NCBI GenBank assembly: GCA_934667465.1 | Contig: CAKUMG010000488.1 | Coordinates: 1 to 5,408, forward strand | Direction: 5' to 3' | DNA from: an uncultured Actinoplanes sp. | GTDB lineage: Bacteria; Actinomycetota; Actinomycetes; Mycobacteriales; Micromonosporaceae | Length of the DNA stretch: 5,408 bases | Shown: positions 1-5,408 of the stretch, piece after piece | Numbering within the stretch: position 1 is the stretch's first letter | Layout of the letters: the number at the start of each line of letters is the position of its first letter | The notes under the pieces: model-generated | What the model saw: only the letters and a program-made list of their open reading frames with translations | What the model was told of the DNA's origin: nothing | Databases searched by the model: none | Translations under genes and position numbers: made by a program

Positions 1-2413
1 CTCCTCGGCCCCCGGCCCCTCGCCGGCCGAGCCGCCCGCTGCCGCTGGTCCGCCCGCTGTCGCCGGACCGCCCGCGTCCCGGCCGCCCACGGTCGCCGGG
101 CCGCCCGCCTCCGGGCCCACCATCTTCGGCTCCGCCTCGTTCGGCTCGCGGCCGGGCGGTTCGGCGCGGTTCCCCTCCGAGCCGGCCCAGCCCGCGGAGG
201 ATTCCGCCTTCGGCCAGGACCGGACCGGGTTCACGCAGCAGCCTCCGACCGCCGGGCGCGCCTCCGTCCCGGTCGAGCCCTACCCGCAGCCGGAGCCGCG
301 CTACGACCCGGAGCCACATTCCGGCGCCGAGCCGCGCTTCAACTCTGAGCCGCATTCCGGCGCCGAGCCGCGCTTCAACTCCGAGCCGCATTCCGGCACC
401 GAGCCGCGCTTCAACTCTGAGCCGCGCCTCGACCCCGAACCGCGCTACGAGCCCGAGCCGCGTTCCGGCGCCGAGCAGCGCTACGAGCCCGAGCCGCGCT
501 ACGACCCGATGCCGCCCTTCGACCCGTCCGGCCGCTTCGGTCCCCCGAGCCGTTCCGTCCCGCCGCCGGAGTCCGCCGCGGTGTCCGAGTCGCCCGAGCC
601 CCGGCCTGCGCCGGCCGATTTCCCGCGTCTCGACCTGTCCGGCAACGGAAGCTTCGACGCCTTCAGCCTGCCGCGCTCCGCCCCCGAGCCCGCTGCTGCT
701 ACCCCGGAGCCGCAGCCGGCCCCCGGCCCGCGGCCCGTCTCCCCCGCGCAGGGCCTCGACGCTCCGCGGCCCGTCTCCCCCGCGCGGGGCTTCGACGCCC
801 CGGGCGACGAGGACGACGTCCCGCCTGTCCCGGGTGAAGTCGCTGGTCAGGCACTCGGCCGCGCGGAGAACCGCGCCGGCACCCACTCCCGCCACGGGCG
901 CCCCGACGAGGACGACCCCCGCCCCGATGACCGGCGCTCCGGCAATGCGGGGCCGGGTGACTCGCACCGGGACGACTCGCAGCCGGACCAGGCGCCTTTC
1001 GACGACCCGCAGCTGGACGACCTGCGCCGCGCGGACCGCCCCGGAGCCTCGTGGAAGTACCCGGCGCTCCCCGACGACACCCAGATGGTGGCGCTGGGCT
1101 CGCGCCGCCCGTCCGAGGCCCTGCTCGGTGAGCTCGCGAAGGGCTTGCGCAGCCTCGACTCCGCGGCCGCCCTCCGCAGGGACCGCAAGGAGCGCAACGG
1201 CCACCACGCCTCCGGCCTGCCCAACGGCAGCCTCCCGCCCGGCCTGGACGTCCCGGCCCCCTCCGGCCAGGAGCCGCACGACGCCCCGGAGTCGGCCCTC
1301 GACTCCTTCGACCGCGCCATCGACTCCCAGCTCGACGCGCCCGGCGCCCACCCGGCCGGCCCCGCGGCCGCACGCCTCCCCGAGGAGCCCCGCTCCCCCG
1401 GCGATCCCCGCTTCCCCGAGGAGCCGCGCTTCCCCGACGCCCCCGCCCCGGAACCGGATGTCCCGGCAGCGGTGACCGGCGAGGACGCCGCCCGCCCCGG
1501 GGCGGCGGAGCCCCCGGCAGCAGACGGCGAACCGATGGCACCATCGCCCTTCCGCCCGCCCGCGCCGCCGAGCGTGCCGCTCTACGCGCCGTCCCCCTTC
1601 GCCGCGACCGGCAACCCGCCACTCCCGGACAGCTGGGCCCTCACGCCCGCCGACGAGGAGCCTTCCCGCGACGAGCCGGTGGCACCGCGGCCCCGCAGCA
1701 CCGGCGACGACATCCTCTTCGGCCCCTCACCGCTCACCGGCGACGAAGCCGGACCCGAAGACGAAGCCGAAGCGGAGAACACGACCGGGCCGGCGACGAT
1801 CGACCCCGCGATCGCCGAGGCCGACACCGTCCCGCTCGCGACCCACATCGCCACCGGCAGCGCCACCGTGCCGGAACCCACCGGCAGCGCCACCCCGCCG
1901 GAACCCACCGGCAGCGCCACCCTGCCGGAGCCCACCGGCAGCGGCACCGTGCCGGCACTGGACAGCGCACCGCTCCCGCCGGTCACCGCGCCGGAACCCG
2001 CCACCCCCGCGACGGGAACCACGACGCCGCCCGCCGAACCGCACGCCGAGGACGAGGACCAGGTCATGACCGACAACGCGACAACAACGGCCCCGGTGGC
2101 GGGGCGCACCGTCGCTCAGCTCCGCCCGGGCGACGTGCACGAGACGGCGATCTCGTTCTGGGACGACGCGGCGAGCGCCCGCTTCCAGGGCGAGTGGCAC
2201 GAGGTGAAGGCGCAGTTCGTCGACGACCCGACGGCCGCCCTCGCGCGGGCCCGCGACCTGATCAGCGAGGCCGTCGAGGAGCTGTCCACGGCGATGCTGG
2301 CCGAGCGCGACGAGCTCGACCCGCTGCGCGGGACCGGCACCCCGGACACCGAGAGCATGCGGATGGCGATGCGCGGCTACCGCGCGTTCCTGGACCGCAT
2401 CCTGGGCCTGTAG
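1..2413 (+). CDS. Long Pro/Glu/Asp-rich repeat protein with conserved-looking C-terminal domain (5' end outside window)
   Basis: The reading frame is open from base 2 to the TAG at 2411-2413, giving 803 visible residues. The ATG at 509 is not the start: the frame continues upstream with the same composition, a peptide repeat runs straight into it, and no ribosome binding site precedes it. Most of the protein looks intrinsically disordered: rich in Pro, Ala, Glu, Asp, Arg and Ser, with very few Lys and no Cys seen after position 509. It contains four tandem repeat families (listed separately). One more ordered, helix-like island lies at about 1043-1205 (SWKYP followed by an amphipathic stretch). 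The last 103 residues (2102-2410) form a compact domain with FWDD, W-x-x-V-x-x-Q-F-V-D-D-P and a terminal YRAFLDRILGL. I recall similar C-terminal segments in uncharacterised actinobacterial proteins, but assign no function. No membrane segment is visible. A strong terminator follows. The existence of the gene is near certain; its role is unknown. Confidence 0.88.
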   Translation, partial: SSAPGPSPAEPPAAAGPPAVAGPPASRPPTVAGPPASGPTIFGSASFGSRPGGSARFPSEPAQPAEDSAFGQDRTGFTQQPPTAGRASVPVEPYPQPEPRYDPEPHSGAEPRFNSEPHSGAEPRFNSEPHSGTEPRFNSEPRLDPEPRYEPEPRSGAEQRYEPEPRYDPMPPFDPSGRFGPPSRSVPPPESAAVSESPEPRPAPADFPRLDLSGNGSFDAFSLPRSAPEPAAATPEPQPAPGPRPVSPAQGLDAPRPVSPARGFDAPGDEDDVPPVPGEVAGQALGRAENRAGTHSRHGRPDEDDPRPDDRRSGNAGPGDSHRDDSQPDQAPFDDPQLDDLRRADRPGASWKYPALPDDTQMVALGSRRPSEALLGELAKGLRSLDSAAALRRDRKERNGHHASGLPNGSLPPGLDVPAPSGQEPHDAPESALDSFDRAIDSQLDAPGAHPAGPAAARLPEEPRSPGDPRFPEEPRFPDAPAPEPDVPAAVTGEDAARPGAAEPPAADGEPMAPSPFRPPAPPSVPLYAPSPFAATGNPPLPDSWALTPADEEPSRDEPVAPRPRSTGDDILFGPSPLTGDEAGPEDEAEAENTTGPATIDPAIAEADTVPLATHIATGSATVPEPTGSATPPEPTGSATLPEPTGSGTVPALDSAPLPPVTAPEPATPATGTTTPPAEPHAEDEDQVMTDNATTTAPVAGRTVAQLRPGDVHETAISFWDDAASARFQGEWHEVKAQFVDDPTAALARARDLISEAVEELSTAMLAERDELDPLRGTGTPDTESMRMAMRGYRAFLDRILGL
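293..508 (+). repeat. Coding tandem repeats: EPHSGAEPRFNS (x3) flanked by EPRYDP-type hexapeptides
   Basis: Three 36-base units at 311-346, 347-382 and 383-418 encode EPHSG[A/T]EPRFNS. Any two differ by only two bases, so they look recently duplicated. They are flanked by 18-base units of the form E-P-R-x-[D/E]-P: one at 293-310 and five from 419 to 508, some degenerate. The 12-residue unit itself looks like a fusion of two hexapeptides starting with EP. All units keep the reading frame. Length variation between strains is likely, by inference. Confidence 0.9.
731..802 (+). repeat. Coding tandem repeat RPVSPA[Q/R]G[L/F]DAP, two 36-base units
   Basis: Units at 731-766 and 767-802 encode RPVSPAQGLDAP and RPVSPARGFDAP, nearly identical at DNA level. 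They lie inside the disordered part of the long repeat protein and keep its frame. The unit length (36 bases) equals that of the 311-418 repeat, but the sequence is unrelated. Confidence 0.85.
1382..1435 (+). repeat. Coding hexapeptide repeat [EG][ED]PR[SF]P, three 18-base units
   Basis: Units at 1382-1399, 1400-1417 and 1418-1435 encode EEPRSP, GDPRFP and EEPRFP. This resembles the E-P-R-x-[D/E]-P hexapeptide at 293-508, about 900 bases upstream in the same protein, so the two arrays may share an origin or have been selected for the same charge and proline pattern. Confidence 0.75.
1853..1960 (+). repeat. Coding tandem repeat TGSATxPEP, four 27-base units
   Basis: Four 27-base units at 1853-1879, 1880-1906, 1907-1933 and 1934-1960 encode TGSATVPEP, TGSATPPEP, TGSATLPEP and the diverged TGSGTVPAL. 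The first three differ by only a few bases. The array lies in a Thr/Pro/Ala-rich linker just before the C-terminal domain, which suggests a spacer of adjustable length. Confidence 0.88.
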
Positions 2414-2437
2414 CGCCCCTGGAACGCCGGCACGACG

Positions 2438-2467
2438 AAAGGACCGCGGCGCCGCCGCGGTCCTTTT
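2438..2467 (+). terminator. Intrinsic terminator of the long repeat protein gene
   Basis: A perfect 13-base-pair inverted repeat (2438-2450 with 2454-2466) closes a three-base GCC loop and is followed by a short T run (TTTT ends at 2467). It starts 24 bases after the TAG stop. Because the left arm begins with AAA, the hairpin could also stop transcription arriving from the DUF2470 gene on the other strand. Confidence 0.85.
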
Positions 2468-2699
2468 CGGTCACCGCACGGGTCCGGCGCGGCCGCCGCC
2501 GAGCGTGCGATCAAGAAGGTGAGCCGGCGGGCGGCCGCGAGCCTCCCGCCACGTCATGAACGAGGCCGCATGCTGCGACCCGGTTGCTGCCGCGCGCCCG
2601 CCTGCCGCCCGGACCGGCAGCCAGGAGCCAACAGCCGGAATCCCGCGGCGCAGGCGAATCACGCGGCCCGGCGGCGCGGGCGGCGACCACCGCGGCCGG
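2468..2699. other. Convergent intergenic region with no recognisable gene
   Basis: This gap lies between the terminator of the repeat protein gene and the stop codon of the convergent DUF2470 gene. Open frames crossing it are GC-driven and show no family features. The only structure I see is a weak hairpin with a six-base-pair stem (2602-2607 with 2615-2620, seven-base loop), a poor candidate terminator for the DUF2470 gene. No tRNA or mobile element remnant was recognised. Confidence 0.6.
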
Positions 2700-3440
2700 T
2701 CAGGCGGCTTCCTCGTGGTGGACGCAGCGGTGGCAGAGGACCGGGTGCAGCAGGTGCGCCAGGTCGTGCCGGTCGGTGACCGGGCGCGGGAACGAGAGCC
2801 GGGCGAGGCGGTTGCCGAGCCGCACCATGAAGCCGTACCGGTCGAGGCGCACCACGCGGGGGTCGTCGCCGGGGCGGGCGGCCTTGCCGAGCTGGCGGCG
2901 CACGTAGTCCGACATCTCGGTGACGTGGTGGTCGGAGAGGTCCGCGATGAGGTCGAACTCGATGGCGCGCAGCGGGTCGGGCAGCGCCGCGGCGTACTCG
3001 TCGGGGTCGACGTCGACCAGGTTCTCGTTGCGCTCGTACCGCACCTCGGCGACGTCCATGCGGTGGATGACCTGGGTGTCGCCGACGTCGAGCAGGTCGG
3101 TGGCCGGGTCGGTCTCCGCGTAGTCGAGCGCCGCCTGGCGGGCCTCGTCGCCGTGCAGCTGGGTGGCCCAGCCGGCGACCCAGACGCGGCCGAGCGACGG
3201 CGCACCGGCGGTCGGGGGCACGTCGGTGATGTCGAGGACCAGGGCGGTGTCGTCCACGTCGGGCCCCGGGCGCAGGGCTGCGGCGAGGGTGCCGTCGGCG
3301 GGCGACAGCAGCAGCAGCCTGCCCTGGGCGTCCGCCACGTGCCGGACCGGGTAGGGCCCCGGGCGGCAGGCGATGTGCGCGGTGGCGGGCAGATGTCCGG
3401 CCGCAATCGTTCGCGCGACCTCGGCATGGCTGGGCTGCAT
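2700..3440 (-). CDS. DUF2470 / PNPOx-like split-barrel protein, possible haem-utilisation (HugZ-like) protein
   Basis: The protein has 246 residues and a complete frame. The ATG at 3438-3440 has a good ribosome binding site (GGAGG on the - strand, 3449-3453) eight bases upstream. Residues about 1-150 resemble the N-terminal flavin-reductase-like (PNPOx) split barrel of actinobacterial DUF2470 proteins, with the segment CRPGPYPVRH at 25-34. Residues about 157-232 fit the DUF2470 domain, including the D-H-H motif at 170-172 and LDRYGF at 199-204. Relatives with this architecture include HugZ/HutZ, which bind or degrade haem; others are uncharacterised. The C-terminus is unusually rich in potential metal or haem ligands: H229, H232, C236, H237, C239, H241 and H242. 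No signal peptide or membrane helix is seen, so it is probably cytoplasmic. An iron box directly upstream suggests repression when iron is plentiful, which supports but does not prove a haem or iron role. It is divergent from rpsD. Confidence 0.82.
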   Translation of the reverse strand: MQPSHAEVARTIAAGHLPATAHIACRPGPYPVRHVADAQGRLLLLSPADGTLAAALRPGPDVDDTALVLDITDVPPTAGAPSLGRVWVAGWATQLHGDEARQAALDYAETDPATDLLDVGDTQVIHRMDVAEVRYERNENLVDVDPDEYAAALPDPLRAIEFDLIADLSDHHVTEMSDYVRRQLGKAARPGDDPRVVRLDRYGFMVRLGNRLARLSFPRPVTDRHDLAHLLHPVLCHRCVHHEEAA

Positions 3441-3448
3441 GTCAGGTT

Positions 3449-3453
3449 CCTCC
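3449..3453 (-). promoter_or_regulatory. Ribosome binding site of the DUF2470 gene
   Basis: GGAGG on the - strand lies eight bases before the ATG at 3438-3440. This spacing fixes the start and leaves no room for an upstream alternative, because the iron box begins only five bases beyond it. Confidence 0.8.
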
Positions 3454-3457
3454 GGAC

Positions 3458-3476
3458 GTCGGTTAGGCTAACCTTA
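3458..3476. promoter_or_regulatory. Iron box (DtxR/IdeR-type operator), near-consensus
   Basis: The DtxR/IdeR consensus is TWAGGTTAGSCTAACCTWA. This site matches at 17 of 19 positions by my count: the 13-base palindromic core GGTTAGGCTAACC (3461-3473) is perfect, the right flank is TTA, and only two bases of the left flank differ. It lies 17 bases upstream of the DUF2470 start codon, so bound repressor would block that promoter or early elongation. It is 50 bases from the rpsD start on the other side. The regulator itself is not in the window. Confidence 0.8.
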
Positions 3477-3477
3477 G

Positions 3478-3496
3478 TAAGGCGAGGCTAACCGTA
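3478..3496. promoter_or_regulatory. Second, weaker iron-box-like site in tandem
   Basis: TAAGGCGAGGCTAACCGTA matches the 19-base DtxR/IdeR consensus at 16 positions. The right half AGGCTAACC is intact and the left half is degenerate. Its start is 20 bases from the start of the first box, about two helical turns, so repressor bound at both would lie on roughly the same face of the DNA. It ends 11 bases before the rpsD ribosome binding site, so it is better placed to act on rpsD. Confidence 0.55.
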
Positions 3497-3507
3497 ACAC
3501 CTGCCCC

Positions 3508-3515
3508 GGAGGAAG
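3508..3515 (+). promoter_or_regulatory. Ribosome binding site of rpsD
   Basis: GGAGGAAG lies upstream of the GTG start at 3527. GGAGG ends 14 bases before the start, longer than usual; the overlapping AGGAAG register gives 11 bases. No better start codon lies nearby, and the N-terminus MNNSRPK aligns with Streptomyces-type S4, so the GTG is accepted. Confidence 0.6.
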
Positions 3516-3526
3516 AAAGATCGCCC

Positions 3527-4135
3527 GTGAACAACTCCCGACCCAAGGCCCGGCTGTCGCGGGCACTCGGCATTCCACTCACCCGTAAGTGCGTCAAGTA
3601 CTTCGAGCGGCGCCCGTTCCCGCCCGGCGTGCACGGCCGCGGCCGGCGCAAGTCCTCGGACTACCAGGTCCGGCTGCTCGAGAAGCAGCGGCTGCGGCAC
3701 CAGTACAACATCAGCGAGACCCAGATGCGGGCGGCCTACGACGAGGCGCACCGCAAGGACGGCAAGACCGGTGAGAACCTGGTCGCGCTGCTGGAGAGCC
3801 GGCTCGACGCCACCGTGCAGCGTGCCGGGCTCGCCCGCACGATCTACCAGGCGCGGCAGCTCGTCGCGCACGGCCACTTCACCGTGGACGGCAAGAAGGT
3901 GGACCGCCCGTCCTACCGGCTCAAGCCGGGACAGGTCATCGAGGTCCGCGAGTCCAGCCGGCAGAAGCCGCCGTTCCAGATCGCCGCGACCGGCGCCCAA
4001 CTGGACGGGCCGACCGCGCCGTACCTCTCGACCGTGATCGAGGACCTGCGCACCACCGTCATCCGCAAGGCGGCGCGCTTCGAGGTGCCGGTCGTGTGTG
4101 ACGAGCAGCTCGTCGTCGAGTTCTACGCCCGCTGA
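3527..4135 (+). CDS. rpsD: 30S ribosomal protein S4, zinc-free type
   Basis: The protein has 202 residues, typical for bacterial S4, and starts at GTG. S4 binds 16S rRNA early in assembly of the small subunit and helps maintain decoding accuracy. Visible features are the N-terminal segment with RRPFPPGVHGRGRRK (28-42), the family motif LLEKQRLRHQY (50-60), the S4 RNA-binding domain at about 91-150 (ESRLD, then AR-x-x-x-QAR-x-L-V-x-HGH), and the C-terminus CDEQLVVEFYAR. It lacks the N-terminal zinc-ligand cysteines of C+ S4 proteins; the only cysteines are C22 and C191. The N-terminus (MNNSRPKARLSRALGI) resembles the stand-alone S4 of Streptomyces rather than the MARYTGP-type of mycobacterial alpha operons. 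Its neighbours are not ribosomal genes, so it is either the genome's displaced single copy or a second copy. It is transcribed divergently from the DUF2470 gene across two iron-box sites and is followed by a hairpin. Confidence 0.95.
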   Translation: MNNSRPKARLSRALGIPLTRKCVKYFERRPFPPGVHGRGRRKSSDYQVRLLEKQRLRHQYNISETQMRAAYDEAHRKDGKTGENLVALLESRLDATVQRAGLARTIYQARQLVAHGHFTVDGKKVDRPSYRLKPGQVIEVRESSRQKPPFQIAATGAQLDGPTAPYLSTVIEDLRTTVIRKAARFEVPVVCDEQLVVEFYAR

Positions 4136-4140
4136 TCCAC

Positions 4141-4164
4141 GGCCGCGGACTCCCCTCCGCGGCC
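4141..4164 (+). terminator. Hairpin terminator after rpsD
   Basis: A perfect nine-base-pair inverted repeat (4141-4149 with 4156-4164, six-base loop) begins five bases after the rpsD stop. No T run follows, so it would be a hairpin-only terminator of the kind often seen in actinobacteria, or a 3'-end stabilising structure. Confidence 0.6.
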
Positions 4165-4202
4165 CGCACCACCCGGCGCGCCCACCCGCCTCTCGGCGCG
4201 CC

Positions 4203-4290
4203 CCGGTCCGGCGCTGTTCCTTGCCGGAGCCGCGCCCGGTCCGGCGCCGCTCCCCGCGAGCCGCACCGGTCCGGACCGGACCGGACCGAA
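4203..4290. repeat. Intergenic CCGGTCCGG / CCGGA repeat patch
   Basis: CCGGTCCGGCGC occurs at 4203-4214 and again at 4236-4247. The related CCGGTCCGGACC at 4266-4277 runs into a pentamer array, CCGGT followed by three CCGGA units and a degenerate CCGAA (4266-4290). The patch lies between two convergent genes and contains overlapping short palindromes. It may be simple slippage sequence; no protein-binding role can be assigned. Confidence 0.6.
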
Positions 4291-4296
4291 GACAGT

Positions 4297-4330
4297 TGAG
4301 ACCCCGGCACAACGGCGTGCCGGGGTCTCA
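4297..4330 (-). terminator. Strong hairpin terminator of the ABC transporter gene, probably bidirectional
   Basis: A perfect 14-base-pair inverted repeat (4297-4310 with 4317-4330) encloses a six-base loop. It lies 20 bases beyond the stop codon of the - strand ABC transporter gene and also faces readthrough from rpsD. There is no clear U tract on either strand. Its position between convergent genes supports a terminator role. Confidence 0.75.
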
Positions 4331-4350
4331 GCGTCTTTCCGGGGGCGGCG

Positions 4351-5408
4351 TCAGCGGGTCTGCTCCAGCCAGCTCGCATACAGCTTGGCGTAGATCGACC
4401 CCTCGTCCCGTACGAGATCCGCGTGCGCCCCCCGCTGCACGACGCGTCCCGCGTCCACGACGATCACCTCGTCGGCGGCCTGGGCCGTGGAGAGCCGGTG
4501 CGCGATCGCGACGGTGGTCCGGCCGCGCGTGACCAGGTCGAGCGCGCGCTGCAGCCGCACCTCGGTCGCCGGGTCGACGGCGCTGGTCGCCTCGTCGAGG
4601 ACCAGCAGGTCGGGGTCGGCGACGTACGCCCGGACCAGCGCGACGAGCTGCCGTTCGCCCACGCTGAGCGCCTCGCCACGTTCGCCCACGGGCGTGTCGA
4701 GCCGCTCGGGCAGCCCGCCGAGCCAGTCCGCGAGCCCCAGCTCGTGGAACGCCAGCTCCAGCTCGTCGTCGCTCAGGCCGGGCCGGGCGAACCGGATGTT
4801 CTCCGCCACCGTCGCGTCGAAGAGGAACCCGTCCTGCGGCACCATCACGACCCGCGAGCGCAGCGAGTCGAAGCGCACCGAGGTCAGCGGCGTGCCGGAC
4901 AGCAGCACCTCGCCGCCGGCCGGGTCCATCAGCCGGGTGAGCAGCTTCGCGAACGTGGTCTTGCCGCTGCCGGTCTCCCCCACCACGGCCACCTTGGTCC
5001 GCGCGGGGATCTCCAGGTCCACGTCGTCGAGCACGACCGGCCCGCCCGGGTAGCGGTAGGACACGTCGGCGAAGCGGACCGACAGCGGCCCCGGCGGCAG
5101 GTCCACGCCGGCGGCGCCCGGGTCGGAGACGTCCGGCGCGATGTCGAGCACGTCGAGCACCCGGCGCCAGCCCGCGACGGCGTTCTGCGCCTCGTTGAGC
5201 ACCTCGGTGGCGATCTGCACCGGCTGGATGAACAGCGTGACCAGGAACAGGTAGGCGGTGAGCTGCCCGATCGTGAGTCCGCCGCCGACGCCGAGCGCCA
5301 CGCCCGCGCACACCACGCCGGCCAGCGCCAGGCCGGTCGCGACCTCGCCGGTGGAGAAGCTGGTGACGCTGGTCCGCATCGCGTACTGCTGGCGGGTCCG
5401 CACGTCGC
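4351..5408 (-). CDS. ABC exporter half-transporter, C-terminal part (permease end plus ATP-binding domain; 5' end outside window)
   Basis: The frame is open from the window edge to the TGA at 4351-4353. The GTG at 5401-5403 is not a believable start, because an exporter of this type normally begins with six membrane helices and only about the last two are present here. Numbering residues from that GTG, hydrophobic segments lie at about 21-41 and 46-62, followed by a complete nucleotide-binding domain: Walker A GETGSGKT (142-149), Q-loop Q190, signature LSVGE (246-250), Walker B LLVLDE (266-271), D-loop SAVDP and H-loop H302. The signature differs from canonical LSGGQ, but other ATPase residues are intact, so it is probably active. 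This is the membrane-domain-plus-ATPase (ABCB/MsbA-like) arrangement of exporters, often working as heterodimers; a partner could lie upstream, outside the window. The substrate cannot be predicted. It converges on rpsD and shares no visible regulation with it. Confidence 0.93.
   Translation of the reverse strand, partial: DVRTRQQYAMRTSVTSFSTGEVATGLALAGVVCAGVALGVGGGLTIGQLTAYLFLVTLFIQPVQIATEVLNEAQNAVAGWRRVLDVLDIAPDVSDPGAAGVDLPPGPLSVRFADVSYRYPGGPVVLDDVDLEIPARTKVAVVGETGSGKTTFAKLLTRLMDPAGGEVLLSGTPLTSVRFDSLRSRVVMVPQDGFLFDATVAENIRFARPGLSDDELELAFHELGLADWLGGLPERLDTPVGERGEALSVGERQLVALVRAYVADPDLLVLDEATSAVDPATEVRLQRALDLVTRGRTTVAIAHRLSTAQAADEVIVVDAGRVVQRGAHADLVRDEGSIYAKLYASWLEQTR

Noticed and set aside
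293..508. CRISPR-like array
   Set aside because: Units are directly adjacent without unique spacers, keep a reading frame, and encode a proline/glutamate peptide repeat.
509..511. ATG as the start of the long repeat protein
   Set aside because: The frame is open from the window edge, the EPRYDP repeat array runs directly into this codon, and no ribosome binding site precedes it; the Met replaces a repeat position.
699..2200. Long open frames on the - strand and in other + frames across the repeat protein
   Set aside because: They are Arg/Gly/Ala-rich shadows produced by G/C-biased third positions, without family motifs or ribosome binding sites.
2471..3491. A 318-residue - strand frame and a 311-residue + strand frame overlapping the DUF2470 gene
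   Set aside because: The 246-residue frame has recognisable DUF2470 features, a good ribosome binding site and an iron box; the overlapping frames are compositionally biased shadows.
3458..3496. Specific -10 and -35 promoter assignments
   Set aside because: Several TAnnnT-like hexamers overlap the iron boxes on both strands (for example 3469-3474), but none has a convincing -35 partner, so no promoter was called.
3441..3526. Zur-type operator controlling the zinc-free S4
   Set aside because: No AT-rich Zur-like palindrome is visible; the palindromic core present is of the DtxR/IdeR type.
3488..4312. 274-residue - strand frame antisense to rpsD
   Set aside because: It mirrors the S4 coding sequence, which is unmistakable on the + strand.
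5401..5403. GTG as the start of the ABC transporter
   Set aside because: It would leave only about two membrane helices; the frame stays open to the window edge, so the true start is beyond 5408.

Overview
The window is very GC-rich. Codon third positions are strongly G/C-biased, genes start with ATG or GTG behind GGAGG-type ribosome binding sites, and there is a DtxR/IdeR-type iron box. Together with the protein families present, this points to a high-GC actinomycete, most likely a Pseudonocardiaceae-like genus (Amycolatopsis/Saccharopolyspora type). The genus is inferred and was not tested by any search.

Layout. (1) Positions 1-2413, + strand: the 3' part of a very long, low-complexity Pro/Glu/Asp/Ala-rich protein whose start lies upstream of the window. 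It carries at least four separate families of short tandem peptide repeats and ends in a compact C-terminal domain of about 100 residues. A strong hairpin terminator follows (2438-2467). (2) Positions 2414-2699: a 286-base convergent gap that holds only the terminator and a weak hairpin. (3) Positions 2700-3440, - strand: a DUF2470 / PNPOx-like split-barrel protein, related to the HugZ/HutZ haem-utilisation fold, with a Cys/His-rich C-terminal tail. (4) Positions 3441-3526: an 86-base divergent region with one near-consensus iron box (3458-3476) and a second, weaker one 20 bases further on (3478-3496). (5) Positions 3527-4135, + strand: a complete 30S ribosomal protein S4 of the cysteine-poor, zinc-free type, encoded apart from the alpha ribosomal operon. 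(6) Positions 4136-4350: a convergent gap with two hairpins and a CCGGA-type repeat patch. (7) Positions 4351-5408, - strand: the C-terminal part of an ABC exporter half-transporter (the last membrane helices plus a full nucleotide-binding domain), continuing past the window edge.

How they may work together. The clearest functional unit is the divergent pair DUF2470 gene / rpsD around the double iron box. The simplest reading is that an iron-dependent DtxR/IdeR repressor controls the DUF2470 gene, which fits a haem or iron role. Because both promoters must fit in 86 bases, the same sites probably also affect transcription of the S4 gene. If this S4 is a second copy in the genome, this would be an iron-responsive alternative ribosomal protein, which is the most interesting possibility here. 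The long repeat protein and the ABC exporter show no visible functional link to that pair. No mobile elements, tRNA/rRNA genes or CRISPR arrays were seen.
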